62,306 nt of DNA, from the NCBI GenBank assembly GCA_029866005.1, contig JARXAE010000038.1:1-62306 (forward strand), read 5' to 3'. Within the stretch, counting starts at the first letter, position 1, and each line of letters starts with the position of its first letter. The notes under the pieces were generated by a model. It did not search any database. It was not told the DNA's origin and worked only from the letters and a program-made list of their open reading frames with translations. Positions 16,458-23,736 of the stretch are shown here, one piece after another. The translations under genes were made by a program, and so were the position numbers. The DNA comes from Fimbriimonas sp. (GTDB taxonomy: Bacteria > Armatimonadota > Fimbriimonadia > Fimbriimonadales > Fimbriimonadaceae).

Positions 16458-17684
16458 CTTTTATCCGTTCAACAAGCCGGTGCGCTCGAACTCGAATCAA
16501 CTGGCGCCGTTACCGCGAAGCTCGGATACATGCCCGTCCAAATTCAGCTCACAGACAAAAAGCCAGCGAAAATCACGAAGGAGCCGGCCTACCGAGCAAC
16601 TCCCCAGTACGCGACGATCAAAGTCGGCAATGGACCCAAGAGCGATCACGTCATCGCCCTCGACGAGCCGAAAGATCAAGAGTGGAAGATCTACATCGAT
16701 TTTAACAATAACGGCAATCTCACCGACGATGGAACCGGCGCCTGGAACACTAAGCGGGACGGCGATCGCCCTATGTACGGTGTGATGACCATCAACCTAC
16801 GTGCATCTTACGGAACCGCCACTAAAGAAACTGGTTCTGCCAACTGCACACTGGGCTTCTACCGCTTCGTTCGCGAAGGGGCAAATCCTCTCCTTTGCTA
16901 CCGTCAATCCGCCCGAACTGGCGAAGTGAAAATCGACGGTGCCAGCCACAAAGTACGCCTCATCGAAAACGACGCCGACGGCCTGTATAACAAGCCCGTC
17001 ACGAAGGTCGAAGACGCCGGGAAGACCCGTCCTGTCTGGCTCCAGATCGACACCAAAGACGATGGAACCTATGCCAGCGGCACCATTGACGCCCGTGCGC
17101 CTTTCCAACTCGGCGAAAAAGTGTACGAAGCCAAAATCTCCGACGACGGTTCGAAGCTCGAAATCAAGCCAACCAAAAAACCGGTGATCGAACTCACTCC
17201 GAAGCGGGAAGCACCCAAGCCCCTCCTCAAAGAGGGAACCCCGGCCCCCGACTTCGTCGCGGAGAAATGGGGCGGAGGCGAGCTCAAGCTCTCCGACTAT
17301 CGAGGGCAAATCGTCATCCTCGACTTCTGGGCAACCTGGTGCGGTCCTTGCCAAAAGTCGATGCCTCACGTTGAGCAAGTCTACAAAGCCGTGAAAGACC
17401 AAGGCGTCGCCGTCCTCGCGGTCTGCGTTTGGGATGACAAAAAGCCCTACGAAGCATGGATCCCCGCCAACAAAGATAAGTACACCTTCCAGTTCGCCTT
17501 CGACCCCGCCGGTCGGGACAGTGCAAAGAGCATCGCCGGCAGCAAGTTCAACGTCAGCGGAATTCCGACCACCTACATCATCGATAAGGACGGCAAAGTC
17601 GCCGCCGCCATCGTTGGTTACGAAGACAACGACAAGCGTGTCGAAGAAGCCCTCAAAAAGCTTGGCGTCAGCGTCAACCTCTGA
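16440..17684 (+). CDS. TlpA-like thioredoxin-domain protein, exported
   Basis: 414 residues. The N-terminus MLPAILLLSVQQAGA looks like a short signal peptide but lacks a basic residue. Reading upstream in frame gives KWLVMLPAILLL, a better signal, so a non-ATG start (CTG 16434 or 16410) is possible. Residues ~20-250 are a beta-rich domain of unknown type. From ~265 there is a TlpA/ResA thioredoxin domain with FWATWCGPC and the cis-Pro loop VSGIPTTYI. It probably acts as a periplasmic thiol-disulphide oxidoreductase. The gene lies between the sugar importer and the porin; a link to sugar uptake is not evident. Confidence 0.85.
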   Translation: MLPAILLLSVQQAGALELESTGAVTAKLGYMPVQIQLTDKKPAKITKEPAYRATPQYATIKVGNGPKSDHVIALDEPKDQEWKIYIDFNNNGNLTDDGTGAWNTKRDGDRPMYGVMTINLRASYGTATKETGSANCTLGFYRFVREGANPLLCYRQSARTGEVKIDGASHKVRLIENDADGLYNKPVTKVEDAGKTRPVWLQIDTKDDGTYASGTIDARAPFQLGEKVYEAKISDDGSKLEIKPTKKPVIELTPKREAPKPLLKEGTPAPDFVAEKWGGGELKLSDYRGQIVILDFWATWCGPCQKSMPHVEQVYKAVKDQGVAVLAVCVWDDKKPYEAWIPANKDKYTFQFAFDPAGRDSAKSIAGSKFNVSGIPTTYIIDKDGKVAAAIVGYEDNDKRVEEALKKLGVSVNL

Positions 17685-17697
17685 GCCCTAAAATAAT

Positions 17698-17730
17698 GAC
17701 CTTGGCGTGAAAACATCTCACGTCAAGGTC
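17698..17730. repeat. Inverted repeat between TlpA-like and porin genes
   Basis: GACCTTGGCGTGA and TCACGTCAAGGTC (13-nt arms, one G-T wobble) flank a 7-nt loop. On the plus strand no T tract follows. On the minus strand a TTATTTT follows, but there is no minus gene here. It may act as an mRNA 3'-end or operator element. Confidence 0.5.
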
Positions 17731-17765
17731 GATTCAAAAGAAAACCGAAGACTCGTTCCGCCACA

Positions 17766-18977
17766 ATGTTAAGGATGTTCAAACCGTCCGCTTTGGTCTT
17801 CCTCGGGCTTGTCGCCGCCTCTAGTTTTGGTCAACAAGACCTGATCAAGCAACGCGAAGCTCTCGAAAAGCAACTGCTGGAATACACCCTTGCCTCCAGT
17901 GGCACCGAAGCCGCCTTTGCCGACGAAGTTGCTGAACTCAAAACCCAAATCGAAGCGATCAAGAAGAAGCTCAGCGCCTCTTATATCCAACCAACCAACC
18001 AAGGCTGGTTCAGCGGCTTCTTTCAAATGCAGTTTGCAAACACACAGAGCAACGGCGCCACAACTGGAGACTTCCGCAACCGACGTTCGCGCCTCAATTA
18101 CAACCACCTTGCCGACGACAAAACCATGCTTCGAGCCAGCGTCGATTTCAGCGCCGGAGCCAACCAAACCAGCGCCCAAATTCGGGATGGATTTATCCAG
18201 TTTAAACCAAACTCCTATCTCGCCCCAAGCGGTCCAACCTACACAATCGGACAACAGCTGACACCGCTCGGATATGACATCTTGCTCGCCAGCTGGGCGC
18301 GATTGTGGCCAGAACGCTCGGTTTACGAACAGGCATATCACAATGGTGAGCGCGGCCGAGGGTTTCTTTACCAAAACGGAGACAGCAGCAACTACTGGTT
18401 CGCAGGGCTTTGGTCTTCTATGATGGTGAACGACTTTGAAGCCGTCAATAACTCCCGCGGACCAGCCGGTGAAACCGGTCCCATCGGCGGTGTACGGCTA
18501 AAGAAAGGAGCCTGGGAAGGTGGACTCTCCGCTCTCTCGACTCGACGCCCAAGATTTGTCAGTGGCAATACTGATCTCCCTGTCGCTGACCGAAAGTTCA
18601 CCTACTTCGACGTTCGCTACAATCCTAAATCGTCCAGATTCGACATCCGAGCCGAGTACATGCAGGGCAAGGACCGAATCCCTGGGCAGAATTATGCGGC
18701 AACCGACACCACCGGCTACCACGTCGTCATGGACTACAAGCTCAACAAAACCGACTCCTTCGTGCTCCGCCACGAAGAGTGGGACGCCGACTCTTCTCTC
18801 GACGGCGGTCTCACCACTCTGAACGGAATCGCTTATGTCCGGGATGTCAGCCAGTTTGTTCGGCTCAGCCTCGCCTGGCAGTGGAACACGCAGCTCGGCC
18901 AAGCCACCGTCACCCCCGCCAACGCCCCCATCAACAGCATTCAGCAGTTAACTCTTCGTGCCCAGTTCAAGTTTTGA
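17766..18977 (+). CDS. OprO/OprP-like outer-membrane porin
   Basis: 403 residues. The signal peptide ends at about ASSFG. A helical/coiled-coil region of ~55 residues (EALEKQLLEY, DEVAELKTQIEAIKKKL) follows and then a long series of amphipathic beta-strands ending in LTLRAQFKF. The C-terminal Phe is the beta-barrel assembly signal, so the organism has an outer membrane. FRNRRSRLNY, TIGQQLTPLG and YHNGERGRG fit the phosphate-selective porin O/P superfamily, though substrate choice cannot be read. It follows the sugar importer and may be its outer-membrane entry port. Confidence 0.85.
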   Translation: MLRMFKPSALVFLGLVAASSFGQQDLIKQREALEKQLLEYTLASSGTEAAFADEVAELKTQIEAIKKKLSASYIQPTNQGWFSGFFQMQFANTQSNGATTGDFRNRRSRLNYNHLADDKTMLRASVDFSAGANQTSAQIRDGFIQFKPNSYLAPSGPTYTIGQQLTPLGYDILLASWARLWPERSVYEQAYHNGERGRGFLYQNGDSSNYWFAGLWSSMMVNDFEAVNNSRGPAGETGPIGGVRLKKGAWEGGLSALSTRRPRFVSGNTDLPVADRKFTYFDVRYNPKSSRFDIRAEYMQGKDRIPGQNYAATDTTGYHVVMDYKLNKTDSFVLRHEEWDADSSLDGGLTTLNGIAYVRDVSQFVRLSLAWQWNTQLGQATVTPANAPINSIQQLTLRAQFKF

Positions 18978-19045
18978 GCGATAACGTAAACTCGAACGGT
19001 TGAGGCTGTCATCAACAGAGAACAACTTCAGTGGTTAAGGGGCTG

Positions 19046-19071
19046 TTAACAAATAGTTAGCCCTTTGTTAA
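19046..19071. repeat. Inverted repeat upstream of second prepilin
   Basis: TTAACAAA (19046-19053) and TTTGTTAA (19064-19071) are perfect 8-bp arms with a 10-nt spacer. AAGGAGG follows directly, 80 nt before the prepilin ATG. It could be an operator; the following leader is unusually long for this window. Confidence 0.4.
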
Positions 19072-19152
19072 GGAGGTCAACTGGCAGGGAAAATGTTATG
19101 TGCTGGATCGGCTGTAGCACGACTGCAGCAAACTCAGGAGACATTCTTTCAA

Positions 19153-20178
19153 ATGAAAAAGGCATTTACCCTCATCGAGCTGTTGGTCGTCATTGCGATC
19201 ATCGCTATTCTCGCTGCTATCCTCTTCCCAGTCTTTGCTCAAGCAAAAGCTGCTGCGAAGAAAGCCGCTGACCTCAGCAACGTCAAGCAGATCAGCCTTG
19301 GCATCACCATGTACACCATTGATGCTGATGACATGTACCCATCCGCATACTTCCACCGAGCCTTCAACCCAGCTCTCGGCGGAACCAACGCAGGATACAT
19401 CCACTGGTCCGGTATGACTCAGCCATACATCAAGAACATTGACATGTTCGTTTCGCCAGGCGACACCATTGGTGGACACGCTCCGACCTGCTTCTCTTCG
19501 GCTGACAACAACAGCGGAAAGGGCGCGCCAGGCGGCCAAACTGCAAACATCTGCACCGCAAACCCAGGTATCGTTCCTCCGAACTTTGTTCGCGGTGGCT
19601 CGATTGTCGATGAGCAAGTGCCTCGCATCTCCTACACCGTTAACTCGGCAGTTATTCCTCGAATGCGAAACATCGGTGATGTTAACCGTGGAATCTCCAT
19701 CGTGAGCCAAACCGCTCTCGACAGCGTTGCTAACACGATTATCATTGCTGGTTTCACCCGCAACCTCGAGTGCCTTGCATCGGCTTCAATCACCTCGGTC
19801 ACCCGAAGTGCGTCACACCGTTCGACCAACGCGATCACCCGAGATGCGGCTAACAACCAGGTTTACTTCGGTAGCCAAGAGGATGGTGCAACCCGGCCTC
19901 CACAGCTGTTCGGTTTGAACTTCCAGAACCTCCGAGCGAACAATATCTTCAACCTCTGCCGAACCGCTCCTTCAACGAGCTACCCGCTCATCGTGTACCA
20001 CGGTTGGAACAACTGGAGCAACCAGGGCGACAACTACGGAATGGCCGACGGTTCCGCAAAGTTCCGACCTTTCGCTCAGACGATCGCTGCTAACAACTAC
20101 CAGTGGGGCGCCAAGGCCTTCACAGACGGTGGAGCTGCTATCCTCGACCCAGTCACCGGTCTCCCAGTTACCAACTAA
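19153..20178 (+). CDS. Type IV prepilin-like protein (DUF1559-type)
   Basis: 341 residues from ATG 19153, chosen because MKKA|FTLIELL is the canonical short prepilin leader and AGGAG lies 12 nt upstream. The in-frame ATG 19093 would add a 20-residue leader. The residue before the cleavage site is Ala, not the usual Gly. The hydrophobic helix and the following FPVFAQAKAAAKKA are nearly identical to those of the 375-1328 protein, while the C-terminal bodies differ. The C-terminus has YHGWNNWSNQGDNYGMADGS, the H-(X)n-DG type ending. It probably forms or decorates a pilus or pseudopilus. A strong terminator follows, so it appears monocistronic. Confidence 0.9.
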   Translation: MKKAFTLIELLVVIAIIAILAAILFPVFAQAKAAAKKAADLSNVKQISLGITMYTIDADDMYPSAYFHRAFNPALGGTNAGYIHWSGMTQPYIKNIDMFVSPGDTIGGHAPTCFSSADNNSGKGAPGGQTANICTANPGIVPPNFVRGGSIVDEQVPRISYTVNSAVIPRMRNIGDVNRGISIVSQTALDSVANTIIIAGFTRNLECLASASITSVTRSASHRSTNAITRDAANNQVYFGSQEDGATRPPQLFGLNFQNLRANNIFNLCRTAPSTSYPLIVYHGWNNWSNQGDNYGMADGSAKFRPFAQTIAANNYQWGAKAFTDGGAAILDPVTGLPVTN

Positions 20179-20194
20179 GCTGGCGACTCTCTCC

Positions 20195-20233
20195 AAATCC
20201 CTTCCCCGCATCGTTCGGGGAAGGGATTTTTCG
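20195..20233 (+). terminator. Intrinsic terminator of the second prepilin gene
   Basis: AAATCCCTTCCCCG (20195-20208) pairs perfectly over 14 bp with CGGGGAAGGGATTT (20216-20229), loop CATCGTT, then a T run. Confidence 0.93.
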
Positions 20234-20347
20234 TTTCTGCAGACAACGCAAAAAGAAGTCTTGGAATGAAACAGCGCCGTAACGGGGAATTTCATCCGTC
20301 CCGCGTGACGGCAAGCTGAGAATCCTTCTCAAATAGCGCACCCGTTT

Positions 20348-21673
20348 ATGTCTAAAATGAACGCAATGTCACGCTTTCTTCGCCTGTTCCTCTTGATGTT
20401 CTTGGAATATGCGATCTGTGGAGCTTGGGCCCCCACCGCGGCGGTCTACTTCCAGTCCGGCGGTCAAGGTGCCATGAACGCAACTGGCTTGCAGATTGGA
20501 GCCCTGTTCCTATTGATGCCGCTTGCAACCATTTTCATGCCTCCCATCTTCGGCTCCTTAGCCGACCGGTTTGTGCGCACAGATCGCCTCCTCGGTCTTC
20601 TTCACGTCCTCTCCGGCTTAGCCTTATTCGCCGCCGCAAAGCAAACTTCCTTCTATCCGGCGATGACCTGCCTCGGTCTTCACGCACTCCTGTACGCCCC
20701 GACGATCGCCCTCACAAATTCTCTCGTCTTCGCTCATTTGGATGACCATCACCGCCAATTCACCCCTATCCGCGTTGCCGGCACCATCGGCTGGATGTCC
20801 GCCGGGCTGGGACTCTCCCTCTGGCGGCTCAAGTTCAACGCCCCCGTCGGCGACCTCTTTCTGCTCGGGGCTGCTCTCAGCATCCTCCTCGGCTCCTTCT
20901 CGCTGCTCCTTCCCGCCACCCCACCAACTCATGCATCAAGCAACCGATTCGCCTTTGGCAAAGCCGTGAAGCTCCTCAAGAATCCAAGCTTCATGGCTCT
21001 CATTGTCGTCGGGACTGTGGCGTCCGCCATGTTCGACTACTACTACCTCTTCGCCGGAGGCTTCCTCAGCGCACCACGTCTCGAAGCCCTCAAGGCTGCA
21101 CTTCCCGAAAGCTATTTCAACCCAGGCGCCGCAGGGCTCGGAATTCCACTTGGCAAACTCTCCGCCATGATGACAATCGCCCAGTTTGGGGAACTGCTGG
21201 TGATGCTCTGTCTCCCTTGGCTGATCAAAAGGCTTGGCATCAAATGGGTGCTTGCGCTAGGTCTTGTCGCCTGGCCGATGCGTTACGCGCTGTTTGTGTT
21301 CTTCCCGTCCTCATCAGTTGCCTTGCTTGGACTGTTTATCCACGGACTGTGCATCCCCTGTTTCCTCATTGCGGGGTTCATGTACACCGAGCAAGTTGCC
21401 CCGACCGATATCCGCGCATCTGCCCAGTCACTCTTCCTGGTCAGCACTCAAGGAATCGGCAGGGCGGCGGGTTCCCTCATGGCCGGTTACTCGCAGGTGC
21501 AGAACACAACGATGCTCCCGTCGAGAGTCTCGGTGGCTGGCTCCACCGATATCAACAAACTCGTTGATTGGCAATCAATGTTCATCATCCCTCTTGGTGT
21601 CGGCTTGGCCTGCGCCCTCGTTTTCCCATTTGTCTTTCGACCCGCCAAGCCAACAAAACTGGCGAGTGAGTAA
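20348..21673 (+). CDS. MFS transporter, nucleoside-H+ symporter (NupG-like) family
   Basis: 441 residues, 12 predicted membrane helices. The N-terminal LMFLEYAICGAWAPTAAVYF, the loop SLADRFVRTDRLLG and TIGWMSAGLGL are close to the NHS (NupG/XapB) branch of the major facilitator superfamily, which imports nucleosides with protons. A short basic N-terminus precedes helix 1. The start could also be the second ATG at 20366. It stands alone between a terminator and the convergent metG gene, and no nucleoside catabolic gene is near. The exact substrate is inferred only from family. Confidence 0.82.
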   Translation: MSKMNAMSRFLRLFLLMFLEYAICGAWAPTAAVYFQSGGQGAMNATGLQIGALFLLMPLATIFMPPIFGSLADRFVRTDRLLGLLHVLSGLALFAAAKQTSFYPAMTCLGLHALLYAPTIALTNSLVFAHLDDHHRQFTPIRVAGTIGWMSAGLGLSLWRLKFNAPVGDLFLLGAALSILLGSFSLLLPATPPTHASSNRFAFGKAVKLLKNPSFMALIVVGTVASAMFDYYYLFAGGFLSAPRLEALKAALPESYFNPGAAGLGIPLGKLSAMMTIAQFGELLVMLCLPWLIKRLGIKWVLALGLVAWPMRYALFVFFPSSSVALLGLFIHGLCIPCFLIAGFMYTEQVAPTDIRASAQSLFLVSTQGIGRAAGSLMAGYSQVQNTTMLPSRVSVAGSTDINKLVDWQSMFIIPLGVGLACALVFPFVFRPAKPTKLASE

Positions 21674-21748
21674 TCACCCGGGCGCAAGAAACCGGGGGGC
21701 GGCGTATGCCAAGGCGTGCCAGCCCGGCGGATCCCCACCCCCTCCCCT

Positions 21749-23683
21749 TTAGCGAACTTGCGTTCCTTCGGGTGCCTCGCGATCTGGCTGCAGAAGAATG
21801 GCTCCACCGTTCTCGTCCGTCGCCGCGAGGAGCATCCCTTGGCTCTCAGTTCCGCGCAGCTTAGCTGGCTTGAGGTTGTAGACAACTACGACCTGTCGTC
21901 CGATCAAATCCTCTGGCGAGTAGTTCGCTCGAATTCCCGCAACGATCTGCCGCTTCTCCTCGCCGATGTGCACCTGGAGCTTCAGCAACTTGTCGCTTCC
22001 CTCGAGAGGCTCGGCCTCAAAGACCCGACCAACCCGCAACTGAACCTTTGCAAAGTCATCAATCGTAATGATTCCGGTCGTCTCTTCTGCTGGCTTCTTT
22101 GTTTCTTCCATCTTGGGTTTCTCAGGTTTTTCGGGCTTTTCGGGTGCGGGGACCTTCGAGAGGTCGATACGGGGGAAAATTGGCTGTGGCTCGTTCAAAA
22201 CGGTACCTGCGGGCAACGAATCCGGCGATCCAATCAGCGACCAGTCGGCGGAAGGTGCAACCCCAAGCTGACGAGCAACCTCGTCACACACTGTTGGCAT
22301 AAACGGCCGCAGCATCCCCTCGGCTGCTCGAACGCAGAGGATCATTGATCTCAGAACGGAAGCCAAAGCCGGATCGCCCGCCTTTGCTAACGCCCACGGG
22401 GCCCGGGTGTCGACATACTTGTTGACAAATCGAATGACATCAATTCCGGCGTTCGCCGCACGTTCCAATCGGAACCCAGTCATCGCCTCCTCGTAAGCGG
22501 TCTTGCATCGAGTGATCGCTTCTAAAACCTCCGCCTCCACTGGCGCATCGGGAACGATTCCGTCCACAAACTTGTGCGCCATTGCCAACGATCTGTTTAA
22601 GGCATTGCCTAAATCGTTAGCCAAATCGCTATTGTATCGCTTATGGAAGTCCTCATAAGTGAACGTAGAATCGTTCTCGTATCCCATCGTCGCCGTAATG
22701 TAGTAGCGAACAACATCCACTGCCACGGCAGGCGAGCAACCGGCCAAAGCCGCCGTCTCTGCCGCCAACTCTAACGGTCGAACAACATTCCCCTTCGACT
22801 TCGATATCTTTTCTGTGCCGAGCAAAATCCAGGCGTGAGCAATCACGTGCTTAGGCAGCGGCAAATCCGCGCCCATCAGCATTGCTGGCCAAAGCGTCGC
22901 GTGGAACCGGGTCAGAATGTCCTTTCCGAGCCACTGCGCCTCCGCCGGCCACTTTTCCTCCCAGCCCGGATTCGGCCACCCAGTCGCCGTGATGTAATTG
23001 ATCAGAGCATCAAACCAAACGTAGATGACCTGCGACTCATCCCCCGGAACCGGAATCCCCCAGCCGTTGTTCTTGCGCGAAACGCACTGGTCCATCAGCC
23101 CAGATTTGATGAACGAAACAACCTCGTTCTTACGCGTTTCCGGAATGATGAAAGAAGGATTCGCCTCGATATGCGCCAGCAACCGATCCCCAAATGCCGA
23201 GAGCTTGAAGAAGTAGTTTTCCTCGCTCACCCACCGGACTTCATTGCCGTCTGGGCTCTTACCGTCAACTAAGTCAGCTTCCTTGAAGTAAGTCTCGGTC
23301 GAAACGTCATACCAACCCTCATACTTGGCGGTGTAGATGTAGCCGTTTTCCTGAAGCTTGGCGAACAGTGCCTGCGAAGCCGCACGATGCTCGGGAAGGG
23401 AAGTGCGAACAAACTTGTCGAACTTCATGCCCATGCCGTCAAAAATCTCGATAAATCGTTGCGCAATCTCGGCCGTAAACTCATGCGGATCCCGGCCCAA
23501 AGCCTCCGCAACTTCCTTGATCTTGAGCCCATTCTCGTCCGTCCCCGCGACCGAAAAAACATCTTGGCCCCGCATCCGCAGGTACCGAGCCGTCACATCG
23601 CCCGACAGCGTCGTCAAGATATTCCCGATATGCGGTGTGCTATTCACATAGGGAATAGCCGTCACGATGGTGGTCTTCGGCAT
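21749..23683 (-). CDS. metG: Methionine-tRNA ligase with C-terminal tRNA-binding domain
   Basis: 644 residues. Class I aminoacyl-tRNA synthetase that charges tRNAMet. The HIGH-type motif is TPHIGNILT (about 17), the KMSKS loop is EKISKSKGN (about 300), and an anticodon helical bundle follows. After a Lys/Pro/Glu-rich linker (about 525-550) there is a Trbp111/EMAP-like OB fold (IDDFAKVQLRVGRV to the end). The connective peptide reads GWYDVSTETYF and DGKSPDGNE where B. subtilis-type enzymes have a CxxC...CxxC zinc knuckle: all four Cys are gone. It diverges from ileS with a palindromic promoter. A -10-like TAAACT lies 8 nt before the ATG. Confidence 0.96.
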   Translation of the reverse strand: MPKTTIVTAIPYVNSTPHIGNILTTLSGDVTARYLRMRGQDVFSVAGTDENGLKIKEVAEALGRDPHEFTAEIAQRFIEIFDGMGMKFDKFVRTSLPEHRAASQALFAKLQENGYIYTAKYEGWYDVSTETYFKEADLVDGKSPDGNEVRWVSEENYFFKLSAFGDRLLAHIEANPSFIIPETRKNEVVSFIKSGLMDQCVSRKNNGWGIPVPGDESQVIYVWFDALINYITATGWPNPGWEEKWPAEAQWLGKDILTRFHATLWPAMLMGADLPLPKHVIAHAWILLGTEKISKSKGNVVRPLELAAETAALAGCSPAVAVDVVRYYITATMGYENDSTFTYEDFHKRYNSDLANDLGNALNRSLAMAHKFVDGIVPDAPVEAEVLEAITRCKTAYEEAMTGFRLERAANAGIDVIRFVNKYVDTRAPWALAKAGDPALASVLRSMILCVRAAEGMLRPFMPTVCDEVARQLGVAPSADWSLIGSPDSLPAGTVLNEPQPIFPRIDLSKVPAPEKPEKPEKPKMEETKKPAEETTGIITIDDFAKVQLRVGRVFEAEPLEGSDKLLKLQVHIGEEKRQIVAGIRANYSPEDLIGRQVVVVYNLKPAKLRGTESQGMLLAATDENGGAILLQPDREAPEGTQVR

Positions 23684-23691
23684 GAACCCCT

Positions 23692-23724
23692 AGTTTACCG
23701 GGGCAACCCGGTTTCCCGGTAAAC
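23692..23724. promoter_or_regulatory. Palindromic divergent promoter of metG and ileS
   Basis: AGTTTACCGGG (23692-23702) and CCCGGTAAACT (23714-23724) are perfect 11-bp inverted arms around an 11-nt centre that carries a third CCCGGT. Each arm presents TAAACT as a -10-like box facing outward: 8 nt from the metG ATG and 12 nt from the ileS ATG. The two promoters must overlap, so RNA polymerase or one shared regulator could coordinate both synthetase genes. Confidence 0.6.
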
Positions 23725-23736
23725 TGTTAGGTTCAA

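Noticed and set aside
23692-23724. T-box or attenuator reading of the metG/ileS palindrome
   Set aside because: No specifier loop, T-box consensus or T run, and the palindrome lies at the -10 positions, so a promoter reading is simpler.
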